A stretch of 64,000 nt of DNA from DAOUMF01 sp034408935 (GCA_034408935.1 DAOUMV010000017.1:1-64000); one strand, 5' to 3'; positions 8,966 to 18,765 are shown, counted from the stretch's first letter. The notes: generated by a model from the letters alone, not told the origin. Made by a program: numbers and translations.

Positions 8966-10291
8966 GTGACCATGCTACGCATGCCGCAAGAGGCGCCGCC
9001 CGCTTTCCACCTCATGGTCAAACCCACGGGAGCCGCATGCAATCTGGCCTGTAAGTACTGCTTCTATCTGCCCAAAGAGAGCCTGTATCCCGGCAGCCGC
9101 TTCCGCATGCCGGACGACGTGCTCGAAGCATACACCAGGCAGCTCATCGAATCGCAGCGCATTCCGGAGGTAACCGTCGCCTGGCAGGGTGGCGAACCGA
9201 CGCTAATGGGCCTCGACTTCTTCAGACGCTCCGTGAAATACGCCGAGAGGTGCAGGAAGCCGGGCCAGCGTATCGCCTATACCATGCAGACCAACGGCAC
9301 CGTGCTGGATGACGAATGGTGCGCCTTCTTTCGTGAGCACGAATTCCTCATCGGTCTCAGCGTGGACGGCCCGAAGGAGCTGCACGACGCCTACCGGGTC
9401 AGCAGAGGCGGCAAGGGCAGCTTCGAGCGGGTGATGCGCGGCTGGCGCCGTCTCAAGACGCACGGCGTGGACTTCAATATCCTCTGCACAGTCAACGCCA
9501 CCAACGCTGACCACCCGCTGCAGGTCTATCGCTTCCTGCGAGATGAGCTCGGGGCCGAGTTCATCCAGTTCATCCCGATCGTGGAGCGCATCAACGAAGA
9601 TGGCAGCACCCTTCTGCAGGAGGGCAACACCGTCACCGACCGCTCCGTGACGACGGAGCAGTTTGGGGCTTTTCTGACCGCTGTCTTCGAGGAGTGGGTG
9701 CGGCAGGACGTGGGCCGCGTATACGTCCGACACTTCGATTCTGCGCTGGCCAACTGGGTCGGTGCGCCGCCGGGCTCGTGCGTCTTTTCGGAGACCTGTG
9801 GGCTAGCGCTGGCGTTGGAGCATAACGGCGACCTGTATTCCTGCGACCATTATGTGGAGCCGGCGTACCTGCTGGGCAACATCAGGCAGACGCACATGAT
9901 TGAGCTGGTCGCCTCGGACAGGCAGCGCCAATTCGGTCAGGCCAAGCTAGAGTCCCTGCCGCGATACTGTCGTGAATGCGAGGTGCGCTTCGCCTGCTGC
10001 GGTGGCTGTCCCAAGAACCGCTTCGTCGAGACGCCGGATGGTGAACCCGGGCTGAACTACCTGTGTGCCGGATACAAGATGTTCTTCAAACACGCGGACC
10101 GGCCGATGCGCATGATGGCCGGTCTGCTGCGCCAGGGTCGAGCGCCGGCCGAGATCATGACCTACTACGCCGATGAGGATGGGGGCAAAGAGGCCCAGTT
10201 CGTCGGTGTGGGGCGCAACGAACCGTGTCCGTGTGGCAGCGGGCTGAAATTCAAACGCTGTCATGGCCGCTCGAACGCACTGGCGCCCTAG
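8966..10291 (+). CDS. Anaerobic sulfatase maturase (radical SAM/SPASM) with C-terminal SEC-C motif
   Basis: The 441-residue protein has the radical-SAM cluster motif CNLACKYCFYL (Cys25, Cys29, Cys32) and SPASM-type cysteines in CRECEVRFACCGGCPKNRF, which hold auxiliary iron-sulfur clusters. This is the architecture of anSME, which converts the sulfatase active-site Cys or Ser to formylglycine without oxygen. The last 29 residues form a SEC-C zinc motif (GRNEPCPCGSGLKFKRC), best known from SecA. It is the third gene of the sulfatase operon, six bases after the aminotransferase. Start is GTG 8966, with ATG 8972 or 8981 possible. Likely substrates are the 6.3-kb sulfatase and perhaps the one at 53.5 kb. 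Confidence 0.93.
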   Translation: MTMLRMPQEAPPAFHLMVKPTGAACNLACKYCFYLPKESLYPGSRFRMPDDVLEAYTRQLIESQRIPEVTVAWQGGEPTLMGLDFFRRSVKYAERCRKPGQRIAYTMQTNGTVLDDEWCAFFREHEFLIGLSVDGPKELHDAYRVSRGGKGSFERVMRGWRRLKTHGVDFNILCTVNATNADHPLQVYRFLRDELGAEFIQFIPIVERINEDGSTLLQEGNTVTDRSVTTEQFGAFLTAVFEEWVRQDVGRVYVRHFDSALANWVGAPPGSCVFSETCGLALALEHNGDLYSCDHYVEPAYLLGNIRQTHMIELVASDRQRQFGQAKLESLPRYCRECEVRFACCGGCPKNRFVETPDGEPGLNYLCAGYKMFFKHADRPMRMMAGLLRQGRAPAEIMTYYADEDGGKEAQFVGVGRNEPCPCGSGLKFKRCHGRSNALAP

Positions 10292-10560
10292 CCGCCGACC
10301 AGGGAGCCAGGCGGAAGCGCTGCGCCCAGATCAGCCGCCGGCGATAGAGATCGGGCGCCCCCGACATGACCACGGAGCAAGCGATTCAGGGTGTGCTGAT
10401 TGGCAGCAGCTCCGGTCGCCTGGAGAGCATCCGCGCCACGATCTGATTGAAGTCTAGCGCCCCGATGTTGGCCGTATCCTCAGGGGCGAACGGGACCGTC
10501 AACTGGGGTGGGGCCAAGTCCTATCGCCTGTAGGTCAGCCTAGTCTTTGTCGTCGCCGCC

Positions 10561-11256
10561 CTACTCCAACACTATCCGCCGGAAGCTCTCGGCCATCGTA
10601 TGGCGGCTGCCCTGCGCCTGGTCTTTCGCCAACTGAGCGACGAAGTCTTCAAACGGGAATTCGCCCATCTGGCTCTCGTGTTCGCGGAGAGCCTCTATCT
10701 TCAAGTCCAGGGTGCTCTCGATATCTACCCAGTGGTTCGGGGTCGCGGTGGCACCGAGCCAGATCTCTTTGACCTTGTGAGGCTGCAAGCCCTCGTCAAG
10801 AAGCTCGGGAAAGGTGAGGCGGTCACGTGCGGCGGGGAACGCCGCATCTACAGCGGCGTCGCCGGCGGCTCGGTGGTCAGGGTGGTTAGGATACGTATCG
10901 CTTAAGAAGCGAGTTGTCGGGTCAAAAGTGACGATGGTGTGTGGAGTGTGTGCCCGCAAGACTCTAGCAAGATCGCGGCGAAGTTCGAGCGTCGGCTGAA
11001 GGATCCCATCCTCGTAGCCCAGGAACAGGACCTTATCGACCCCAAGTCGGTCGGCCGCTCGCTGCTGCTCGGCTCTGCGCACGGCTGCAAGCTGCTCAGC
11101 CGTCACGTTGGGGTCATCTGATCCCTTGTTGCCATTCGTGACGATGACGTAGGTCACCTTCGTTCCCTCACGGACCCACAGAGCAACGGTTCCGGCCAGC
11201 ATGAACTCTGCGTCGTCGGCGTGGGCCACGATGACCATCGCACTATCCGGTGCCAC
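10561..11256 (-). CDS. PIG-L (LmbE-like) family deacetylase
   Basis: The 231-residue protein has the zinc-binding motif near its N-terminus in the form AHADDAEF (usually HPDDxE) and the downstream His motif PNHPDHRAAG. These mark the PIG-L/LmbE/MshB family, which removes acetyl groups from N-acetylglucosamine-type conjugates. GTG at 11256 follows GGGAGGAG at a normal distance. The Pro-to-Ala change in the first motif is unusual but keeps the metal ligands. It stands alone: 269 bases without a recognisable gene lie between it and the sulfatase maturase, which is convergent with it. The substrate is unknown. Confidence 0.88.
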   Translation of the reverse strand: MAPDSAMVIVAHADDAEFMLAGTVALWVREGTKVTYVIVTNGNKGSDDPNVTAEQLAAVRRAEQQRAADRLGVDKVLFLGYEDGILQPTLELRRDLARVLRAHTPHTIVTFDPTTRFLSDTYPNHPDHRAAGDAAVDAAFPAARDRLTFPELLDEGLQPHKVKEIWLGATATPNHWVDIESTLDLKIEALREHESQMGEFPFEDFVAQLAKDQAQGSRHTMAESFRRIVLE

Positions 11257-11439
11257 GTTTCACACTCCTCCCAGCTGTTTGCGGGGCTTCTGCGGTGATG
11301 CCCTACCCGAGCTTGCCCCCATGAACGCTACCACTTGCTGTGTTAGTGCTGCTGTGGTTGGGTTTCCTGCCTCCGTTTCTGATTGAGGTCTTAAACGACC
11401 ATGACAGCCACGGGGGCTGCTGCCAGCGGCCACAGCTAC

Positions 11440-12879
11440 CTAGTGCGCCGCCAGGGCGGTTTTCCCCATCAGATACAGGTCGATACCGCGGGCGGCCGCG
11501 CGACCTTCCGCGATGGCCCAGACGATGAGCGACTGACCTCGAGTCATGTCCCCGGCTGTGAACACGCCGGGAACGCTGGTCATCCGGCTCTCGTTGGCCT
11601 TCACGTTGCCGCGCTGCGTGAGCTCGACCCCGAGCTGACCCAGCATCCCGTCCTTTTCGGGGCCGAGGAAGCCCATGGCGAGGAGCAAGAGGTCGACGTC
11701 CTCCTCAAAGTCGCTGCCCGGGATTTCGCGCATCGCTTGGCGACCGTCCTCGCTGGCGAACTCCACCTTGACGGCGTGGAGCTTCTTGAGAACACCGTTC
11801 TCACCGGACAGGCGCTTGGTCAGGATGCAGTACTGGAGTACGCCGCCCTCCTCATGCGCGGCTGACGTGCGGTAGATGTTCGGCCATGTGGGCCACGGAT
11901 CCTCCGGTGAACGCTCGGCGGGCGGCTTCGGCAGCAACTCATACTGCAGCACTTCCTTGGCGCCCTGGCGATGTGCAGTGCCAAGGCAGTCCGCGCCGGT
12001 ATCGCCACCGCCGAGAATGATGACGCGCTTGTCTTTGGCCGTGATGAAGGTGTCGGCCGAGATGGCATCTCCCTCGTTGCGCCGGTTCTGCAGGGGCAGA
12101 TACTCCATGGCGAAGTACACGCCCTTCAGATCACGCCCGGGGACGTCAAGGTCGCGTGCCTTCGTCGCACCACTGGCCAGGCAGACGGCGTCGAACTGCT
12201 GACGCAGCTCTCGGGCGTCGATGTCGACCCCGACGTTGACGCCGGGGCGGAAGATGACGCCTTCCGCTTCCATCTGGGCGAGCCGACGATTCAGGAACCT
12301 CTTCTCCATCTTGAACTCGGGAATGCCGTAACGGAGGAGCCCGCCGATGCGGTCGGCGCGTTCGAAGACGGTAACGGTGTGCCCGGCACGGGCCAGCTGC
12401 TGGGCGCAGGCGAGGCCGGCGGGGCCCGAGCCGGCGATGGCGACGGTCTTGCCGGTGAGGGTCTGAGGCGGCTCCGGTTTGACCCAGCCCTCTTCGTACG
12501 CGTGCTCGATAATGGAGAGCTCGATCTGTTTGATGGTCACCGCGTCGTCGTTTATGCCGAGCACGCAGGCCGCCTCACAGGGGGCGGGACAGAGCCTGCC
12601 GGTGAAGTCTGGGAAGTTGTTCGTCGCATGCAGGCGGTCGATAGCCTGGTGCCACTGGTCACGGTACACGAGATCGTTCCAGTCAGGGATGATGTTCCCG
12701 AGGGGACAGCCGTCGTGACAGAAGGGGATGCCGCAGTCCATGCATCGTGCCGCTTGCTTCTTGAGATCGTCGACGGGGAATTCCTCGTAGACCTCAAGCC
12801 AGTCCTGGACGCGCTCATCTACGGGGCGCCGCGGAGGCGTCTCGCGCTCAAACTCAAGGAACCCGGTCGGCTTACCCAC
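11440..12879 (-). CDS. gltD: Glutamate synthase (NADPH) small subunit
   Basis: The 479-residue flavoprotein begins with two [4Fe-4S] cysteine sets (CMDCGIPFCHDGCPLGN and CPAPCEAACVLGI). It then has the FAD fold (AGSGPAGLACAQQLARAGH), the NADPH fold (ILGGGDTGADCLGTAHRQGA) and the terminal FAD-contact region (GVFTAGDMTRGQSLIVWAI). It passes electrons from NADPH to the large subunit, which makes glutamate from glutamine and 2-oxoglutarate. It starts with GTG and overlaps the end of gltB by eight bases, so the pair is translationally coupled. Length is normal for GltD. Confidence 0.97.
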   Translation of the reverse strand: MGKPTGFLEFERETPPRRPVDERVQDWLEVYEEFPVDDLKKQAARCMDCGIPFCHDGCPLGNIIPDWNDLVYRDQWHQAIDRLHATNNFPDFTGRLCPAPCEAACVLGINDDAVTIKQIELSIIEHAYEEGWVKPEPPQTLTGKTVAIAGSGPAGLACAQQLARAGHTVTVFERADRIGGLLRYGIPEFKMEKRFLNRRLAQMEAEGVIFRPGVNVGVDIDARELRQQFDAVCLASGATKARDLDVPGRDLKGVYFAMEYLPLQNRRNEGDAISADTFITAKDKRVIILGGGDTGADCLGTAHRQGAKEVLQYELLPKPPAERSPEDPWPTWPNIYRTSAAHEEGGVLQYCILTKRLSGENGVLKKLHAVKVEFASEDGRQAMREIPGSDFEEDVDLLLLAMGFLGPEKDGMLGQLGVELTQRGNVKANESRMTSVPGVFTAGDMTRGQSLIVWAIAEGRAAARGIDLYLMGKTALAAH

Positions 12880-15800
12880 GGGCGGCCCCGATCGAGTCTC
12901 CGCTGCCTGAGCTGCGCGCCTCGCTGGCGCGGCGCAGTTCCTCGAGGACGCGACGATAGTCGAGCGGCATGACCTTCACGAATCGTTCGGCGGCCTTGGG
13001 CCAGTCGCGGAGCAACCCCTCCGCCACGGCGCTGCTGGTGTACTCCAGGTGGCGCTCCATCAAGCCGTGCACAAGGTCGAGGTCCTCGGAGTCCTCCAGC
13101 CGTTCCAGAGCCACCATCTCCATATTGCAGCGGGTGGCGAAATCGCCCGCTTCGTCGTACGCGTAGGCGATACCACCGCTCATGCCGGCACCGAAGTTGC
13201 GACCGCTTCGGCCCAGCACGACCACGCGGCCGCCGGTCATGTACTCGCAGCAATGGTCCCCTGTGCCCTCAACGACGGCGATCGCGCCGCTATTGCGGAC
13301 TCCAAAGCGCTCCCCCGCGACGCCGCGGACGAAGACGCTTCCGCCGGTGGCGCCGTAGAGGGCGACGTTGCCGATGAGGATGTTCTCCTCCGGCACGAAC
13401 GTCGAAGCGCTGGGGGGGTGCACGATGATCTTGCCGCCGGAAAGACCCTTCGCGAAGTAGTCGTTGGCGTCGCCATCGAGCCAGAGGGTGATGCCCGCCG
13501 GCAGGAAAGCGCCAAAGCTCTGGCCGGCGGAGCCGTTGAACCTGATGGTGATCGTGTCGTCCGGCAAACCCTTGAAACCGTAGCGACGAGTGAGCTCGCT
13601 GCCCAGGATTGTGCCGACAGTACGGTTCACATTCCGGATGGGCATCTCGATCGTTACGGGCTTCCGACGCTCCAGAGCCGGCGCAGCGAGGTTCAGGAGC
13701 TTCTGATCCAGCGCCCGTTCTAGACCGTGGTCTTGGGGGATGACTCGCCTTGTGGCGACCTCCGGCCCGACTTCCGGGCGGTGGAGAATCGCCGACAGGT
13801 CCAGGCCCCGCGCCTTCCAGTGGTCGATTGCCCGGCGCATGTCGAGCAGGTCGCTGCGGCCGATCATCTCGTCGAACTTGCGGAAGCCGAGATGGGCCAT
13901 GAGCTCGCGCACCTCTTCGGCGATGAAGCGGAAGAAGTTGATGACGTCCTCGGGCCGGCCTTTGAACCTCTCCCGCAGCTTCGGGTTCTGGGTGGCGATG
14001 CCGACGGAGCACGTGTCAAGGTGGCAGGCGCGCTCCATGACGCAACCCATGGAGATGAGCGGGGCAGTCGCGAATCCGAACTCCTCGGCGCCCAGAAGGC
14101 CGGCAATCACGACGTCGCGCCCGGTCTTCATCTGGCCGTCAACCTGAACGATGATGCGGTCCCGGAGCCTGTTCAGGACCAGGGTCTGCTGGGTTTCGGC
14201 AAGGCCGAGCTCCCAGGGAACGCCGGCGTGCTTGATGGAAGACATAGGGCTGGCGCCCGTGCCGCCGTCGTGGCCGCTGATCAGAACGACGTCCGACTTA
14301 GCCTTTGCCACCCCGGCGGCGACTGTGCCCACGCCGATCTCGGCCACAAGCTTCACGTTGATCTGCGCGCGCGAATTGGAGTTCTTCAAGTCGTGGATGA
14401 GCTGCGCGAGATCCTCAATCGAGTAGATGTCGTGATGAGGCGGCGGGCTGATGAGCGGCACGCCAGGGGTGGAGTACCTCACCGCAGCTATCCATGGATA
14501 GACCTTGTGGCCGGGGAGTTGGCCGCCCTCGCCGGGCTTGGCGCCCTGCGCCATCTTGATCTGTAGCTCATCGGCGTTGACGAGGTACTCGCTGGTGACG
14601 CCGAAACGGCCCGAAGCGACCTGCTTGGTCGCGCTGCGGCGGGAGTCACCGTTAGGGCTAGGGACGTAGCGCCGATTGTCTTCGCCGCCCTCGCCGCTGT
14701 TGCTTCTGCCCTTGATGCGGTTCATGGCGATGGCCAGCGTCTCATGCGCTTCGGCGCTGATGGAGCCGAATGACATGGCACCAGTGACGAAACGCCGCAG
14801 GAGATCCTCAACCGGCTCCACTTCCTCGACGGGAACGGGCGATCGGTCCGGCTTCAGCTCGAACAGCCCTCGCAAGGTGGCCATGCGTTCGCTCTGCTCG
14901 TTCGCCAGTCGGCTGTAGTCCCGGTACAGATCGGTTCGACCGGTGCGCACGGCCTGCTGGAGGAGGAATATCGTGGTCGGATTGAACTGATGGTATTCGC
15001 CGTCTCGGCGCCACTGGTACTGACCTCCCCAGTCGAGCCCATGCCGCCCTCCCTCGCGCGTCGGATAGGCACGGCTGTGATGGACGAGGGCCTCAGCCGC
15101 GATCTCCTCCACGCCGATGCCATCGATGCGCGATGTAGTTTTCGTGAAGTACCGGTCTACGAGCTGTTTGGAGAGGCCGATCGCCTCGAAGATCTGGGCG
15201 CCGCGGTAGCTCTGGACGGTAGAGATGCCCATCTTCGACATTATCTTGACGACCGCCTTCTTGGTCGCCTTCAGGTACGTGGACACAGCCTTGTCGTAGG
15301 CCAAGGTCTCCTCGCTGAGACCGTCATCGCAAAGAGGCGCAAGCGTGTCGAGGGCCAGGTAGGGGTTGACGGCGCCCGCTCCATAGCCGATGAGCAACGC
15401 GAAGTGGTGTCCTTCGCGGGCGTCGCCGGTCTCGACGACCAGCCCCACTCGTGTCCGCGTCTTCTTCCGAACCAGGTGGTGGTGTAGGCCCGCCACTGCC
15501 AGCAGCGAAGGGATAGGGGCATTGTCGGCGTCGACTCCGCGATCGGAGAGGATGAGGATCGTGGCTCCATTCTCGATCGCCTCGTCCGCCGAGCGGAACA
15601 GCTCATCGAGGGCAGGTTCGAGTCCGCCCGGGCCCTCCCTGGCCGGGAACAGTATCGGCAGTACGGTCGCCCGGAAAGGCCCGTCATTGAGGGTTTTCAG
15701 CTTGGCGAGTTGATGGTTGTCGAGAAACGGTGTGTTAAGGCTTACCAGGCGGCAGCTTTCGGGATCGGCATCGAGGATGTTGCGTTCGGTTCCGATGACC

Positions 15801-17434
15801 GTCTTCACGGAGGTGACAAGCTCCTCGCGGATGGCATCGAGCGGGGGATTGGTCACCTGCGCGAACAGTTGCTTGAAGTAGTTGAAGAGTGGCTGAGCCC
15901 GGTCTGAGAGCACCGCCAGAGGGACATCGTTGCCCATGGACCCGATGGGCTCGGCGCCGGTCCTCATCATGGGATCGAGGATGCGCTTCAGGTCCTCGAC
16001 CGTGTACCCGAAGGCGATCTGCTGCTCCAGCAGGTCTTCGCCCTGCAGCCGTGCGGGAGCCTCGACGTCCGGGAGGCTCTCCAGCGGCTTCAAGTTGCGC
16101 TCCAGCCACTCGCTATAGGGGTGCGCAGTGGCCATCTTCGCTTTGAGCTCTGTATCGTCAACGATGCGCCCTTCCTCCAGGCTTATGAGGAAGGTCTTCC
16201 CCGGCTGCAGTCTCCCCTTGCGAAGTACCCGCTCCGGCTCGATGGGGAGGACGCCGACCTCCGAGGCCATGATGACCAGGTCATCCTTCGTCACGTAGTA
16301 GCGAGATGGCCTGAGGCCGTTGCGGTCAAGCGTGGCGCCGATAGTCTTGCCATCGGTGAAGGCGATGGAGGCAGGGCCGTCCCACGGCTCCATCAGACAC
16401 CCGTGATACTCGTAGAATGCCTTCTTTTCGGCACTCATTGACTCGTGCCCGTCCCAGGCCTCCGGGATCATCATCATTATGGCGTGGGCGGGAGAGTACC
16501 CTCCTAGCACCAAGAATTCCAGCGTATTGTCGAAACAGGCGGTGTCGCTCCCTTCCTCGTCGATGATTGGCAGGATGCGCTCAATGTCGTCGAAGAGCGG
16601 TGACGTGAGAAGCGATTCACGCGCCCTCATCCAGTTGATGTTGCCGCGGAGGGTGTTGATCTCACCGTTGTGAGAGATCATCCGATAGGGGTGGGCCAGC
16701 CGCCAGCTCGGAAAGGTGTTGGTGCTGAAGCGCGAATGGAACATGACCAGGGCGCTCTTCACCCGCGGGTCTGACAGGTCAGGGAAGTACTCGCGTACCT
16801 GAGTGGGCATGAGCATTCCCTTGTAGACAAGGGTGCGACAGGAGAGGCTGGGGAAGTAGAATGTCTCGGCATCCTCTACTCCCGAGTCGCGGATTGCGTT
16901 CTCAAACAGCTTGCGGATGACATACAGCCTGCGCTCGAAGGCGTCGTTATCCGCGACGGTCTCACCCCGCCCAATGAAGACGTGGTACATCTCAGGTTCG
17001 ACAGCCTTGGCGGTGGCGCCGACGGATGCGTTGTTCGTCGGCACCTTCCTCCAGCCGAGAACGTGCTGGCCTTCGCTCTGGACAATCGTCGTGAAGAGCG
17101 CCATGGCCTGACTGCGGGCGCGCTCGTTCCGTGAGGCGAAGAAGGAGCCGACACCGTATTGGCCCGGGTCGGGAAGGTGGATACCCAGGGTTTGGCATTC
17201 CTGCGAGAGGAACTCGTGCGGGATCTGGATGAGGATGCCCGCTCCGTCTCCGGTGTCCTCTTCGGAGCCGGTCGCGCCGCGGTGGGCAAGATGCTCTACG
17301 GCCGTTATTCCGTCATCGACGAGTTGATGGGATTTGTGACCCTTGAGATGCGCGACGAAGCCAACGCCACAGCTATCGTGCTCGTGGCGGGGATCATATA
17401 GACCTTGTGCGGGAGGCATTTCCGCCTGACCCAT
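12872..17434 (-). CDS. gltB: Glutamate synthase large subunit
   Basis: The 1520-residue protein has the glutamine amidotransferase domain first; its nucleophile Cys is residue 22 in HDSCGVGFVAH, so a 21-residue propeptide would be removed. The central domain, the FMN-binding synthase domain and a C-terminal glycine-rich helix domain follow. The [3Fe-4S] ligands are visible as CVMERACHLDTC (C-x5-C-x4-C). The start ATG at 17432-17434 has GGAGGCG upstream. With GltD it forms GOGAT, the ammonia-assimilation enzyme working with glutamine synthetase. An NrpR-type nitrogen regulator lies 4.6 kb away, a possible controller, though I found no GGAA-N6-TTCC operator upstream. Confidence 0.97.
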   Translation of the reverse strand: MGQAEMPPAQGLYDPRHEHDSCGVGFVAHLKGHKSHQLVDDGITAVEHLAHRGATGSEEDTGDGAGILIQIPHEFLSQECQTLGIHLPDPGQYGVGSFFASRNERARSQAMALFTTIVQSEGQHVLGWRKVPTNNASVGATAKAVEPEMYHVFIGRGETVADNDAFERRLYVIRKLFENAIRDSGVEDAETFYFPSLSCRTLVYKGMLMPTQVREYFPDLSDPRVKSALVMFHSRFSTNTFPSWRLAHPYRMISHNGEINTLRGNINWMRARESLLTSPLFDDIERILPIIDEEGSDTACFDNTLEFLVLGGYSPAHAIMMMIPEAWDGHESMSAEKKAFYEYHGCLMEPWDGPASIAFTDGKTIGATLDRNGLRPSRYYVTKDDLVIMASEVGVLPIEPERVLRKGRLQPGKTFLISLEEGRIVDDTELKAKMATAHPYSEWLERNLKPLESLPDVEAPARLQGEDLLEQQIAFGYTVEDLKRILDPMMRTGAEPIGSMGNDVPLAVLSDRAQPLFNYFKQLFAQVTNPPLDAIREELVTSVKTVIGTERNILDADPESCRLVSLNTPFLDNHQLAKLKTLNDGPFRATVLPILFPAREGPGGLEPALDELFRSADEAIENGATILILSDRGVDADNAPIPSLLAVAGLHHHLVRKKTRTRVGLVVETGDAREGHHFALLIGYGAGAVNPYLALDTLAPLCDDGLSEETLAYDKAVSTYLKATKKAVVKIMSKMGISTVQSYRGAQIFEAIGLSKQLVDRYFTKTTSRIDGIGVEEIAAEALVHHSRAYPTREGGRHGLDWGGQYQWRRDGEYHQFNPTTIFLLQQAVRTGRTDLYRDYSRLANEQSERMATLRGLFELKPDRSPVPVEEVEPVEDLLRRFVTGAMSFGSISAEAHETLAIAMNRIKGRSNSGEGGEDNRRYVPSPNGDSRRSATKQVASGRFGVTSEYLVNADELQIKMAQGAKPGEGGQLPGHKVYPWIAAVRYSTPGVPLISPPPHHDIYSIEDLAQLIHDLKNSNSRAQINVKLVAEIGVGTVAAGVAKAKSDVVLISGHDGGTGASPMSSIKHAGVPWELGLAETQQTLVLNRLRDRIIVQVDGQMKTGRDVVIAGLLGAEEFGFATAPLISMGCVMERACHLDTCSVGIATQNPKLRERFKGRPEDVINFFRFIAEEVRELMAHLGFRKFDEMIGRSDLLDMRRAIDHWKARGLDLSAILHRPEVGPEVATRRVIPQDHGLERALDQKLLNLAAPALERRKPVTIEMPIRNVNRTVGTILGSELTRRYGFKGLPDDTITIRFNGSAGQSFGAFLPAGITLWLDGDANDYFAKGLSGGKIIVHPPSASTFVPEENILIGNVALYGATGGSVFVRGVAGERFGVRNSGAIAVVEGTGDHCCEYMTGGRVVVLGRSGRNFGAGMSGGIAYAYDEAGDFATRCNMEMVALERLEDSEDLDLVHGLMERHLEYTSSAVAEGLLRDWPKAAERFVKVMPLDYRRVLEELRRASEARSSGSGDSIGAARG

Positions 17435-17603
17435 CTCTTACGCCTCCGAAATGACACTACATCCTGAGCGCCAGCGCTGCGAACGTGATGCCCATCCGCG
17501 TATCGAGGCCCCATGCTTTGAGGGGGTTAGACCAACCGTCTCGATACGGAGGGTGCCCGCCCGACCGCGCTGTCGTTGTATAGACAGCTTTAATGACAAG
17601 ACT

Positions 17604-17632
17604 ATCTTCACATAGACATCACCCACTGTCAA
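17604..17632 (-). promoter_or_regulatory. gltB: Candidate sigma-70 promoter of gltB
   Basis: Read on the minus strand, a perfect TTGACA (17627-17632) is followed after 17 bases by GAAGAT (17604-17609). The -10 box is poor, but spacing and orientation suit gltB, leaving a leader of about 165 bases. The leader contains two similar words (GTCTATGTG and GTCTATACA) about 30 bases apart that could bind a regulator. The interval 17435-17732 holds no gene. Confidence 0.4.
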
Positions 17633-17732
17633 CCTCAGGGACTCACCGTCGATGCCCGGTTGGAGGCGGCATGCCCCAGCCTTGGCTTCATAGTCAATCG
17701 GCTGAACCCTTGACGCACAGCGCTGTGCGGCG

Positions 17733-18404
17733 TCACGGGTGCCAGCGCTCCTGCCTCCAGGCCATCTCCCAAAACAGCAGCTCGTAGCGGCTAGGGGTGA
17801 TGAAAGCGTCCTCCATGCGCCGCAGCGTATCCTCGGGCAGACCGGCGGCGACCCGATCCACGAGCCCGCGACACCACTCGGCCAGCTCCGCGAATTCCTG
17901 CGAGGAGTACATCTCAATCCACTTCGTGTATCTGTCGTCAGCTGGCCCCGGGCCCTGGGCCAAGTATTGCCCAATATCGGAGAAGCCCCACATACAGGGT
18001 AGGAGAGCGGCGATGAGCTCCGAGAACTCATCCAGAGCGGCTACCCGCAGAAGGAAGTCGGTATAGCCGCGCGTGGTGGGGGCCTTCTCCTCCGCTTCGA
18101 GCTCAGAGACAGAGATGGCGAACTCAGCGGCGTAAGAGCGGTGTAGCTCCATCTCCACGTTGAGGGTGTCGTGAACGAGGTCGGCAAAGCGGCGCATGGA
18201 GTCCAGGTCGGGCGCGCGGGCCACCGCCAGGGCCAGCAGACGGGCGTAGTCGGTGAGGAAGAGGTAGTCCTGACGCACCCAGAACTTGAACCTCTCGACG
18301 TCCAGGCTGCCATCGCCGATCCCGCGAACGAAGGGATGGCTGTGTTGGGCCTCCCAGATCGGCTGGGCGAGGCGGTACAGGCGGTCCGTGAAGCGCTCGC
18401 TCAT
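17733..18404 (-). CDS. tenA: TenA/THI-4 family protein (aminopyrimidine aminohydrolase-like)
   Basis: The 223-residue all-helical protein matches the TenA family. It has QPIWEAQHSHPFVRGIGDGS at the start, DYLFLTDYARLLA near residue 47, the catalytic Cys in LLPCMWGFSDIG and the Glu region LLFWEMAW at the C-terminus. TenA salvages thiamine by hydrolysing damaged pyrimidine moieties, and all key residues I know are present. It starts one base after the stop of the half-length partner gene and is surely in one operon with it. No thiamine riboswitch is visible. Confidence 0.9.
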   Translation of the reverse strand: MSERFTDRLYRLAQPIWEAQHSHPFVRGIGDGSLDVERFKFWVRQDYLFLTDYARLLALAVARAPDLDSMRRFADLVHDTLNVEMELHRSYAAEFAISVSELEAEEKAPTTRGYTDFLLRVAALDEFSELIAALLPCMWGFSDIGQYLAQGPGPADDRYTKWIEMYSSQEFAELAEWCRGLVDRVAAGLPEDTLRRMEDAFITPSRYELLFWEMAWRQERWHP

Positions 18405-18405
18405 C

Positions 18406-18765
18406 CTAGATGGAGGCCTCGTACAAGGTGTCCCAGTACATGAGCTCGTAGGCCTGCAGGTCGTGCTCGCTCATCTCCAGTGCCCTCGCAAAGGCGACCA
18501 GAGCGTCCCGGGCCGCGGTCTCTCCCTGCAGCGCCCCGACAAAGTACTCGCGGTCGTCCCCGCGTCCCTGGCGACTAACCATCAGGGCCATGCTGCGCAG
18601 GTCCGAGTTGATGATGTTGTATTGCTCGCCGGCGAACAGGTGGAGCTTCTCCTTCGTGATCCGCCCCTCCTCAATGGCTGAATGATAGGGGTGGGCGGAG
18701 AGCCTACCCTCCACCGCTTTCAGTTGTGTTCGGATCCCCGCAATCAGTTCACGGGCGTCAGCCAC
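18406..18765 (-). CDS. Half-length TenA/heme-oxygenase-fold protein
   Basis: The 119-residue helical protein resembles the N-terminal half of TenA/PqqC-like proteins: LSAHPYHSAIEEGRITKEKL, then HLFAGEQYNIINSDLRSMAL. It ends after AYELMYWDTLYEA, about 100 residues short of a full fold, and lacks the catalytic Cys of TenA. I chose GTG at 18763-18765 because AGGAGG lies six bases upstream; the ATG at 18783 has no such site. Its tight coupling to tenA suggests a heteromeric partner, though decay of a longer gene is possible. Confidence 0.62.
   Translation of the reverse strand: MADARELIAGIRTQLKAVEGRLSAHPYHSAIEEGRITKEKLHLFAGEQYNIINSDLRSMALMVSRQGRGDDREYFVGALQGETAARDALVAFARALEMSEHDLQAYELMYWDTLYEASI

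Noticed and set aside
17438..18031. 197-residue minus-strand frame over tenA
   Set aside because: It is a shadow of tenA in another frame; the TenA protein has all family motifs.
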